Origin: an uncultured Clostridiaceae bacterium
GTDB lineage: Bacteria > Bacillota > Clostridia > Clostridiales > Clostridiaceae
Direction: 5' to 3'
Assembly: GCA_946405135.1 (NCBI GenBank)
Contig: CAMJGD010000026.1
Location: 1 to 34,009 of the forward strand
DNA length: 34,009 nt
Shown: piece after piece, positions 25,639-34,009 of the stretch
Numbering within the stretch: the first letter of the stretch is position 1
How the letters are laid out: every line of letters begins with the position of its first letter
Translations under genes and position numbers: made by a program
Notes under the pieces: generated by a model
What the model was told of the DNA's origin: nothing
Databases searched by the model: none
Seen by the model: only the letters and a program-made list of their open reading frames with translations

Positions 25639-28600
25639 ATGAGAAAACATAAAAGGATAATATCAATTTTACTTACTATTATTATTTTACTAAGTAATAG
25701 CTATGAAGTTTTGGCTGCTGTAAATTTTGAAAATTATATTGATTCAGCAGCGGTGAGTATTTCTAATGGTGCATCAGCTGTGCAAAATGGCGTAAAAGGT
25801 TTTTTTGATACTGATAAGAAATTAGAAAAAAATGCAGAGGGAGAAAGGAAGTTTATATTAAAAAATATAGGAAGTTTGAGCAATAGAAAAGAAGCGCCTA
25901 CTATAATTAAGATAAGTAATATAACAAAAAGAACGCGACAGATATCTTGGATGTGTAATGGTGCAAAAGATGTAGATTATGAAATTAGTATAAATGATGA
26001 AATAATAGAAGTTGGGAAAAGAGAATTTTATATACATACAGATATAAAAGAAGGACAGGAATATATCTACAAAATTAGATATAAAATAAATGACCAGTAT
26101 AGTAAGTGGAGTAATGAAGTAAAAAAGAAACCTATACCAGAAAGTACAAAAGAAAAAACGACTGTGATGCGTAGCTTAGGAATAGAAGGTATAAAAGTTA
26201 AAGTTGAACTTTATGGAAAATATGCTGAAAGAGATTCTAATGGGAATGAATATGAAGAATATAAATGGGCATGTAAAAGATATAATAATCATGAATATGC
26301 ACCAGGAAGTGATGGAATAGAAGGTGTGAGATTAAGTCTACAAAATGCACCAAGTGATATGAAAATAAAATATCAAGTATATATAAAGGAAGAAAATAGA
26401 TGGCAGGAATGGAAAGAGAATGGACAAGATGCTGGAGTTATTGAGAAAATAGGAAAAAGGGGTAAAAGTATTCAAGCTATAAGAGTAAAATTAGAAGGAA
26501 ATACCTTAGGTTATGGAGTTAAATATTTAATGACGGATGGACAAAATCAAACAGTAACGATGAATGGAGAGGTTTCTGGGAATATTAATAGTAATAATGC
26601 AATGCAAGTTTTATATATAGAGTTAGTTGGGAAAATCGTTGTTATAGATAAAGATACAGTTTGGAGAAAAAGTGAAGGGGTTAAAAATATTTCTAGCATG
26701 GTGGAAGTTGCTCCCAATGCTACATTAACAATAGAGCCTGGTGCTCAAATAAAATTTACAAATGATCCTAATGTGGAATCTGGAATAATAGTAAAGGGAA
26801 AACTTATAACTCAAGGTAAGGAAAATGATAGAATAAAAATTTCTTCAATAGAAGATCAAAGTAATTTCAAAATTTATGTTATGGAGGAAGGTTTATTTAG
26901 AGGAGAAAATATAGATCTTCAATGTAATAATGAGCAGGATTACCCAGTAATAGATAACAAAGGAGAGCTTAATTTAAATAAAATAAATATATCCAATAAA
27001 ACTATTAAAGAAGCAACAGCTTTTTTTATAAATTCTGATAAGGATACTTATATACAAAATAGTATTATAAATAATTTTCAAACGGCAATAGAGACAGATG
27101 GTATAAATGGAATAAAAGGAAATGTTATTATAGATAATAACATTATTAAAGGTAACAGTAACGGTATAAGTATATATGAAGGTGATGAAAAAGGCTCAGA
27201 TAATAAAATAACAATTTTAAATAATACCTTTAGTAATAATGAATTTGGTATAAACATATTTAAAAGAAATGAAATTGATATTAATAAAGATATCTCAAGA
27301 GAAATTTTGATAAATAATAATAATATAGATTCAAGTAAATATTGTGGAATTAACATAAATTCTTTATTTTTATCTAATATAAAAATAAACAAAAATAATA
27401 TAACAGGAACCAATAAAACACTTTTTGATACAGGATTTATAGAAAACGGACCTATATGTATAAAAGGTACATTGGTAGAAAATAAAGAAAATATATTTGG
27501 CAATATTAATTCTATAAATGAAAACGAAAGTAATGTATTACATGATAATAATTATGATGGAGTAATATTGAAGGATTTAGTTATTGATTCAGATATTTCT
27601 ATAAATAAAGGTAAATATAATTATGTTATAATAGATAATCTTAAAGTATGTAAGGATAAAGTCTTAAAGTTAAATGAAGGTGTCATTTTTAACATTCAAG
27701 GAGGTAGCTATAAAGCTATAGATGGAAAACGTTACAATAATGGTATCATAATAGATGGTAGTTTGATCTGTATTGGAAAAGAAAATAATCCTATAATTTT
27801 AACAAGTATAAATGATGATATTGGAAGATTAAAACATATAAGTTCTAATAAAAAAACAGATGATAAATTTAGTTTTATAGATATATCTAAGGACGGCAAG
27901 ATAGTAGCAGATTATATGAAAATTAGAAATGGAGGAGAAAATTTTTCAGGGGATAAGTTTAAATTTCCCATGATAATTAATAAGGGCAGTATATTTTTAA
28001 ATAATAGTGAGGTAAGTAATTCGGATGAGATTGGTATATTTTCATTAAAAGATGAAATTGCAAGTCAAACAAGCTTATTTAATTCTTATATTGATAAGTG
28101 TGGAACAGGAATATGTGCAGAAGGAACACTTAATATATTAATTAGCAAAATAAGTAATTGTAATTGTGGAATATGGTTTGATAAAAATTATTCAGAAAAA
28201 GCAAAAATCCAATTAACTTCATTTTCTGGAGGCAATAATAAGACTGCAATTTCTAATGCTTCATCTAGTGTAATTGATGCTAAAAATAATTATTGGGGAT
28301 CTAAATATGGACCTAATAAAGATGAAGTTAATTTTTATCATAAGGATAAAGGACAATATATAGTCGGAAAGGTTGAATATAAACCTTACTTATTAGAACC
28401 AGCTGATAAAAATCTTGTGGATTTAGCGGATTTTCAAAATGAGCTTAATAAATATATAGCGGATGTAGATTATACAACACAAAGACATTTAGGAAAAGAT
28501 GGAGTATATGTTCCTACAGGAAATTACAGCAAAAAAGAGTTAGATATTTCAATAAATTCTTCAGGTATAGACATAGAATTAGGAAGAACCTATAATGCAA

Positions 28601-31600
28601 AAGCAAAAGATAAAGGAGATTATTTAGGCGGTGGCTGGAGATTTTCTTATGAAGCAAGTATAAAGGATATAGATGAAAAGCTTAAAATTAAGGGGAAAGT
28701 AGTAACATTACCAAATGGAAGCGTGGAAAGCTTTAAACAAAATGAAGATGGAAGCTTTAGTGCTATAGATAATAGAGATAAGTTATCTAAATCCGATAGC
28801 AACTACATTTTAACTACTAAGAAAATGGATAAATTTGTTTTTGATGAAAAAGGATTATTAAAAGAAGTAAGAGATAAAAATGGAAATAAAATTTTTATAG
28901 ATTATGATGCAAGTGGTAAAATAATCAAGATATATGATGAAGCTTATAGAGAATATGTTTTTAGTTATGATAATGGTAAGTTATCTTTAATCACAGAAAT
29001 GGTAAGTGGTAATAAGAAAAGAAGTATAAGATATAATTATTTAAATAGTTTATTGGAAAGTGTTACTGATGTAGATGGAAAGATAAAAGAAGAATATAGG
29101 TATGATGATAATAATAGACTGAATACCATAATAAAAAATGGTGAAGAGGTAGAAGCTATAGAGTATTATGATACAGAAGAAAATAAAGATAAGATAAAAA
29201 CATATAAGGACGTCTATGGAAATAAATTAAGTTATACTTATGAAAATGCCATGAAATGTGTGAAAATAATTGACAGTAATAATATGATTACTCAAGAGTT
29301 CTATGATAGTAGCATGTATAGCACACTAAAAATATATCCTAACGGAGATATAGAAACAAAAAATTATAATTTAGATGAAGAAAAAGCTAACAAATATGGT
29401 GAGATAAAGGAAGTAAAAGATACTTTAGGAAATATAACTCAATATGAATTTGATAAGGAGGGGAATATTACAAAACAAATAAATCCTGATGGAGGATTTA
29501 ATGAATTTGTATATGATGAAAATAATAATCTAATAAAAGAAATTGATGAAATGGGTAAAAAGACTGCTTATATCTATGATTCAGCAAAACTAAATTTAAT
29601 AAAAAAGGTACAACCTTTAAATGGTACTGATGAATATGAGCCTTCAAAAGAGAAAAATTTTGCTATAACTTCATATGAATATTATTCTCAACAAGAGCTG
29701 CAAAAACAAAGCTGCAACATAAAAGGATTAGTGAAAAGGATAATAAACCCGGAGGGTGGAGCTAAATCCTTTGTTTATGATAAATATGGATATGCAAAAG
29801 CTATTACTGATGAAGAAAATAATACAATTGAAGAAAATTATAATGAGTTTGGTTTTAAAGTGTCTAATATATCAGCAAATAAATTTAAAACTAGCTATGA
29901 TTACAATAATAAGGGAAACTTAGTAACTACAACTTATCATAATGGTTCAATATCAAAAACGCTATATGATATTTTTGGAAGAAAAGAAAAAGATATTTCA
30001 CCAGAACTTTATAAAAGGTATGGAGAAGAAAAAGGCAAGACATATACTTATTATCCAAGCGGAAAAGTAAGAACTGTAAAAGATGAAGAGGAAAATGAAA
30101 TAGAATATAGCTATGATTTATACGGGAATATATCCAAAGAAAAGTTACCAAGTGGTTCTTATTATATTTATGAGTATGATGAACTTAATAGACAAACTAA
30201 GAAGTATTTCAAAGAAAATGATAGTGTAGAAGGTGTTTTATTAGAACAAAATATATATTCTAGTATAAGAAATGGCAAAGATAATGCATTAAAAGTTACT
30301 CAAAGAAAATATATAGATGATAAAGATTTTATAGAAAGCTCTACTATTTATGACTATAGAAAAAATGTAATAGAAAATGTTAATGGAGACGATACAAAAC
30401 AGAAAGTATTTTTTAGTTTAAATGGAACTAAAGCTTATGAAATTGATGAAAAAGAGTCAATTACTTATTATGAATATGATGGTCTGAATAGATTAGTAAA
30501 AGAATTAACACCTAATGAAGATAACAATGGAAGATCTTTATATACTCATAAAAAGACACAGTATGATAAGAATGGAAATAAAATAAAAGAAATTATAGGT
30601 AAGAATACAGCAGAAAAGGAAAAAGAACCAAGTGAGTATATTATAATAGACTATTCCTATTATAATGATGGTAAGTTAAAAGCTAAGTGGGATAATGAAG
30701 GAAGAAAAAGTGAATATGAATATGATGGGGATAGGAACTTAAGTAAAGAAACCATATATGTAAATAAAAATAATGAAAAAAAGATAATAGAGTATAAAAA
30801 TAACTATCTAAATAAGCCATATAAGAAAGTAGAAACAGTAAAAGCTAGAGATATTTATGGGAACAGTATAGAAATCAAAGAAGATGTAGCACTAAATACA
30901 GAACTATACTATGATGACAACGGAAATTTAATAAAAGATGTAAAGCCTAATAATCATGAGGTTATGTATGAATATGATAGATTAAACAGGCAGATAGCTA
31001 GCAAGGAAAATGTTATAAATGAAGCAGGACAAAAGATCTTAGCAGAAAGCCATGTAGCATATAATTGGAACAATAAACCGCTATATACTTTAGATAAAAA
31101 TAATAATAAGACTCAATATGAATATGATGCAAGAGGATTTTTAACAAAACAAATAGATCCAGAACTTAATGAAGTCAAATTTAGGTATGACAAAATAGGA
31201 AGAGTTATAGAAAAATTGATGCCAGATACAAAGGAAGATCTAGGCATAAAATCTATTGCAAAGTTTGCCTTAAGCTATAATTCAAAGCCAGGTGATGAGC
31301 TTTGGAATCCAAATTATGACTTTAATTCAGATTCTATAATTGATATATATGATATGGTAAAGGTAGCTAGAAATCTTGTTGATAATAGAAATATCTATAT
31401 ATACGATAAAAGAGATAGAGTTATAGCTGAAAAGGTAGAGTACTATGATAGAGCAAAGGAAGATTTTGTAGGATTTATATCTAAGGGCTATAAGTATGAC
31501 AAAAAAGGAAATAAAATAAAAGAAGTAGATGCTGTATCTTATGAAAATGCTATTGGAACAACAATAGAAGAAAAAATAGAAGCAGCTTATGGAACAGAAT

Positions 31601-34009
31601 ATGAATATGATTTAAATAACAGAGTGACAAAAGTATTAGATCCAGAAAATAAAGACAAAAAACTAGATTTTACCTATAAATATTTTTATGATGCTTTAGG
31701 AAGAAAAATAAAAGAAACAGATGCTAAAGGGAATACTTATACTTATCAATACAATAATCTAGGAAAGATGTTAGATAAGACAGTAACCTTTGGTGATAAA
31801 ACTATAGTATTAGAAAAATATGAATATGACTTGTTAGATAATGCAATAGCTAAAATTGATGGCAATGGAAATAAGACAACTATAGAGATAAATAGCTTCA
31901 ATAAACCAAGAAAAACTATATTCCAAGGAGATTTTAGTATTCCAGGAAGCAGTATAAGTTATCAATATGATTTAGTGGGAAATGAAGTGTTTAATCAAGA
32001 TAGTTTAGGAAAGACTCATAAATATGAATACGATCTTCAAGGAAAGTTATTAAAAGAAATAGAAGCAGATTCGGAAGGCAAAAATGCGATAGTTAAAGAA
32101 AGTAAATATGATAAGAATGGAAATAAGTGCTTTGAAAAAGATCCAAATGGTAACATAAAAGAATACAGCTACAACAAATTAAATAACATTAGGTCTAGTA
32201 AGGCACAAGTAACAGATATAGATGGAAATAAGAAAACAGAGATAACAAACTTAGAGTACAATAATTTTGGAAGTGTAATTAAAGAAACAAACTGGTTAGG
32301 AAACTCTATACGATATAAATATGATGGCTTAGGAAGATTAGTGGAAAAAATAGATGGGGCAGGAAACGTAATAGAAAAGCTTCAATATTATAATAACGGA
32401 GTTCAGTCAAAATCAATAGATGCTCTAGGAAATGAAAAAATTTATGAGTATGATAAAAATAGAAAACTCATAAGTACAACCTATGGAGAAGGAAATAAGG
32501 TAAATCAAGGTTATGATGAAATAGGAAATTTAGCTTATAAAGTAGATGGTAAAGGAAATAGAACTTCTTACAATTATGATGGGTTAAATAGGCTTATATC
32601 TGTTACTAATGCAAAAGGTGAAGTGACATCTTATACCTATGATAATAATGGAAACAAAAAGGAACAGATAGATGGAAAAGGGAACAAAACTACATGGGAA
32701 TATAATGTTGCAAATAAGGTTTCAAAAATTATATCTCCAGGAGGAAAGCTAACAGAAGAATATACTTACTTTGCAGATGGAAGCTTAAAGACTAAGAAGG
32801 ATAGAAATGGACAAACTATTCAATATAATTATGATATTCATGGTCAAAAAACCTCAGAAGGATTAGAAGGTAATAAGTTAACTTTCCAATATGATAATAG
32901 CGGTAACCGAGTTAAGATGACAGATAAAACAGGAGTTACAGAAAGAACTTATGATGAGTTAGGAAGAACTAAATCTAAGACAATTTCAAACATAGGTGAA
33001 GTTAAATTTATATATGACAATGTAGAAGATTTAGAAAAAGGATACTCTTCAGAAATAACCAAAGACCCAAAAGGAAATATAACTAAGAAAGTATATGATG
33101 AAGCAAATAGACTTACAAAGGTTATAGATGGAGATAGGACGACAACATACACTTATTACGATAATGGAAGTAAAGAAAGTACCATATATCCAGATGGTTC
33201 AAGAGAAGACTATAATTACAATAAAAATAACGCCTTAAAAACTTTAATAAATAAAAAAGCAAATGGAGAAGTATTAGAACAATTTACTTATGATTATGAT
33301 AAAGCAGGAAATATGATTTCAAAGAAAGATAAAAAGGGAGAAACTAAATATTATTATGATGAGTTAAATAGAATAGAAAAAATACAAGAACCAAATGAAA
33401 AAGAAACCAAATATACTTATGACAAGGCAGGAAATAGGGAAACAGAAACCATAAATGAAAAAGGTAATAGTATAGTAACAATTTACTCATATAATGAGCA
33501 AAATAGATTATTGGGAACAGTTAAAAAGCAGGGAACTGTAATCTTAGGCTTTAAGAATTATGAGTATGATAACAATGGAAATGTAATAAAAGAGACAGGA
33601 GGAGTGGCAGATTTTATAATACCTCAGCCATTAGAAAAGCGTACAGGGGAACTCTTTGAAAATCCAGGAAGATTAAATGAGATAGCAAAAAAAGAAATAA
33701 AAGACCAGGTATTAGCAAATACAGTAATAGAAATAACAACAAGAACGCTTACAAATGATAACTCAAAATTTAAACAAAAGGAAATACAATATTTTTATGA
33801 TGAGTTTAATCAGCTAGTAGAAGCAAAAAATGAAACAGGAACAATATTAAAAAATAAGTATAATGGCGAAGGTTTAAGGGTAGCAAAAGAACAAGGAGAA
33901 GCTAAGACAAATTACCTCTATGAAGGAGATAAGGTAATTCTCGAGGTAGATGGAAATAGTGAAAAAGAAAAAGCAAGAAACATCTACGGAACAACCTTAA
34001 TAAGTAGAA
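25639..34009 (+). CDS. Giant secreted Rhs/YD-repeat protein, 3' end beyond the window
   Basis: The frame is open from ATG 25639 to the window end: 2790 codons plus one base, no stop. Order of parts: signal peptide (about 1-26); fibronectin III-like region (75-165); a ChW-like domain with W255-QE-W258 (about 215-290); a right-handed beta-helix region rich in N and I (about 335-895), closing with NNYWGSKYGP; an Rhs start segment (about 950-1010) with LGRTYNA and GGGWRFSYEA; then YD repeats (YEYDRLNR, YKYDGLGR, YYYDELNR types) to the end. A dockerin-like motif sits at 1863-1914. The visible end, ARNIYGTTLISR, matches the approach to an Rhs core, so a polymorphic C-terminal toxin may lie outside. 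WapA-like roles are inferred. Confidence 0.9.
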   Translation, partial: MRKHKRIISILLTIIILLSNSYEVLAAVNFENYIDSAAVSISNGASAVQNGVKGFFDTDKKLEKNAEGERKFILKNIGSLSNRKEAPTIIKISNITKRTRQISWMCNGAKDVDYEISINDEIIEVGKREFYIHTDIKEGQEYIYKIRYKINDQYSKWSNEVKKKPIPESTKEKTTVMRSLGIEGIKVKVELYGKYAERDSNGNEYEEYKWACKRYNNHEYAPGSDGIEGVRLSLQNAPSDMKIKYQVYIKEENRWQEWKENGQDAGVIEKIGKRGKSIQAIRVKLEGNTLGYGVKYLMTDGQNQTVTMNGEVSGNINSNNAMQVLYIELVGKIVVIDKDTVWRKSEGVKNISSMVEVAPNATLTIEPGAQIKFTNDPNVESGIIVKGKLITQGKENDRIKISSIEDQSNFKIYVMEEGLFRGENIDLQCNNEQDYPVIDNKGELNLNKINISNKTIKEATAFFINSDKDTYIQNSIINNFQTAIETDGINGIKGNVIIDNNIIKGNSNGISIYEGDEKGSDNKITILNNTFSNNEFGINIFKRNEIDINKDISREILINNNNIDSSKYCGININSLFLSNIKINKNNITGTNKTLFDTGFIENGPICIKGTLVENKENIFGNINSINENESNVLHDNNYDGVILKDLVIDSDISINKGKYNYVIIDNLKVCKDKVLKLNEGVIFNIQGGSYKAIDGKRYNNGIIIDGSLICIGKENNPIILTSINDDIGRLKHISSNKKTDDKFSFIDISKDGKIVADYMKIRNGGENFSGDKFKFPMIINKGSIFLNNSEVSNSDEIGIFSLKDEIASQTSLFNSYIDKCGTGICAEGTLNILISKISNCNCGIWFDKNYSEKAKIQLTSFSGGNNKTAISNASSSVIDAKNNYWGSKYGPNKDEVNFYHKDKGQYIVGKVEYKPYLLEPADKNLVDLADFQNELNKYIADVDYTTQRHLGKDGVYVPTGNYSKKELDISINSSGIDIELGRTYNAKAKDKGDYLGGGWRFSYEASIKDIDEKLKIKGKVVTLPNGSVESFKQNEDGSFSAIDNRDKLSKSDSNYILTTKKMDKFVFDEKGLLKEVRDKNGNKIFIDYDASGKIIKIYDEAYREYVFSYDNGKLSLITEMVSGNKKRSIRYNYLNSLLESVTDVDGKIKEEYRYDDNNRLNTIIKNGEEVEAIEYYDTEENKDKIKTYKDVYGNKLSYTYENAMKCVKIIDSNNMITQEFYDSSMYSTLKIYPNGDIETKNYNLDEEKANKYGEIKEVKDTLGNITQYEFDKEGNITKQINPDGGFNEFVYDENNNLIKEIDEMGKKTAYIYDSAKLNLIKKVQPLNGTDEYEPSKEKNFAITSYEYYSQQELQKQSCNIKGLVKRIINPEGGAKSFVYDKYGYAKAITDEENNTIEENYNEFGFKVSNISANKFKTSYDYNNKGNLVTTTYHNGSISKTLYDIFGRKEKDISPELYKRYGEEKGKTYTYYPSGKVRTVKDEEENEIEYSYDLYGNISKEKLPSGSYYIYEYDELNRQTKKYFKENDSVEGVLLEQNIYSSIRNGKDNALKVTQRKYIDDKDFIESSTIYDYRKNVIENVNGDDTKQKVFFSLNGTKAYEIDEKESITYYEYDGLNRLVKELTPNEDNNGRSLYTHKKTQYDKNGNKIKEIIGKNTAEKEKEPSEYIIIDYSYYNDGKLKAKWDNEGRKSEYEYDGDRNLSKETIYVNKNNEKKIIEYKNNYLNKPYKKVETVKARDIYGNSIEIKEDVALNTELYYDDNGNLIKDVKPNNHEVMYEYDRLNRQIASKENVINEAGQKILAESHVAYNWNNKPLYTLDKNNNKTQYEYDARGFLTKQIDPELNEVKFRYDKIGRVIEKLMPDTKEDLGIKSIAKFALSYNSKPGDELWNPNYDFNSDSIIDIYDMVKVARNLVDNRNIYIYDKRDRVIAEKVEYYDRAKEDFVGFISKGYKYDKKGNKIKEVDAVSYENAIGTTIEEKIEAAYGTEYEYDLNNRVTKVLDPENKDKKLDFTYKYFYDALGRKIKETDAKGNTYTYQYNNLGKMLDKTVTFGDKTIVLEKYEYDLLDNAIAKIDGNGNKTTIEINSFNKPRKTIFQGDFSIPGSSISYQYDLVGNEVFNQDSLGKTHKYEYDLQGKLLKEIEADSEGKNAIVKESKYDKNGNKCFEKDPNGNIKEYSYNKLNNIRSSKAQVTDIDGNKKTEITNLEYNNFGSVIKETNWLGNSIRYKYDGLGRLVEKIDGAGNVIEKLQYYNNGVQSKSIDALGNEKIYEYDKNRKLISTTYGEGNKVNQGYDEIGNLAYKVDGKGNRTSYNYDGLNRLISVTNAKGEVTSYTYDNNGNKKEQIDGKGNKTTWEYNVANKVSKIISPGGKLTEEYTYFADGSLKTKKDRNGQTIQYNYDIHGQKTSEGLEGNKLTFQYDNSGNRVKMTDKTGVTERTYDELGRTKSKTISNIGEVKFIYDNVEDLEKGYSSEITKDPKGNITKKVYDEANRLTKVIDGDRTTTYTYYDNGSKESTIYPDGSREDYNYNKNNALKTLINKKANGEVLEQFTYDYDKAGNMISKKDKKGETKYYYDELNRIEKIQEPNEKETKYTYDKAGNRETETINEKGNSIVTIYSYNEQNRLLGTVKKQGTVILGFKNYEYDNNGNVIKETGGVADFIIPQPLEKRTGELFENPGRLNEIAKKEIKDQVLANTVIEITTRTLTNDNSKFKQKEIQYFYDEFNQLVEAKNETGTILKNKYNGEGLRVAKEQGEAKTNYLYEGDKVILEVDGNSEKEKARNIYGTTLISR
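31225..31380 (+). other. Dockerin-like module inside the YD-repeat region
   Basis: Residues 1863-1914 of the Rhs protein. The second half carries a full dockerin calcium loop: D1894, N1896, D1898, D1902 and D1905 occupy positions 1, 3, 5, 9 and 12, followed by the helix MVKVARNLV. The first half (D1863-TKE-D1867, helix IAKFALSYN) aligns but has lost several ligands. The gene just upstream encodes a cohesin-like protein. Confidence 0.7.

Noticed and set aside
27078-27503. A 141-codon hydrophobic minus-strand frame inside the Rhs gene
   Set aside because: The hydrophobicity comes from reading asparagine/isoleucine-rich beta-helix codons backwards; the plus strand is open throughout.
28860-34009. 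Repeated short motifs that could be taken for a CRISPR or DNA repeat array
   Set aside because: They are degenerate protein-level YD repeats in one open frame, not regularly spaced identical DNA repeats.

Overview
The window is AT-rich DNA from a Clostridium (sensu stricto). The best fit is the glutamate-fermenting C. tetani / C. cochlearium / C. tetanomorphum group, judged from protein similarity recalled from memory plus the gene content. No database search was possible, so the species is an inference. All coordinates are 1-based within the window.

Layout. (1) 1-1098: the ribosomal protein operon rplM-rpsI, with a near-perfect sigma-A promoter, a structured leader and a strong terminator. 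(2) 1299-4721: single genes for a Na/Pi cotransporter with a PhoU tail, the spore-cortex amidase CwlD, and on the minus strand a membrane-anchored DUF3048 protein. (3) 5017-17540: a GntR regulator followed by one long same-strand cluster for the methylaspartate pathway of glutamate fermentation. GlmS/GlmE with chaperone GlmL convert glutamate to 3-methylaspartate. Methylaspartate ammonia-lyase gives mesaconate. A two-subunit class I fumarase-like hydratase gives citramalate. A CitD/E/F-type lyase splits it to acetate and pyruvate, and CitC, CitX and CitG make and activate the lyase prosthetic group. A membrane TPR protein follows at 17575-18261. (4) 18324-22400: a divergent pair. On the minus strand is a sigma-54 activator whose N-terminus is an HPr domain; on the plus strand is ptsI (PTS Enzyme I), preceded by a canonical -24/-12 promoter. 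Three copies of one palindrome (TTGATA-N5-TATCAA type) lie in the shared intergenic region. (5) 22578-24507: an ECF sigma factor and its zinc-finger anti-sigma factor. (6) 24753-34009: a membrane-anchored cohesin-domain protein, then an unfinished giant secreted Rhs/YD-repeat protein (2790 residues visible, no stop before the window end) that carries a dockerin-like calcium motif inside the YD region.

The two most unusual parts are the HPr/sigma-54/PtsI circuit, where a PTS-like sensor domain appears to control the gene for the PTS kinase that could phosphorylate it, and the cohesin plus Rhs pair, where a cellulosome-type docking module may tether a toxin-like surface protein. Both functional readings are inference; the sequence features behind them are visible directly.
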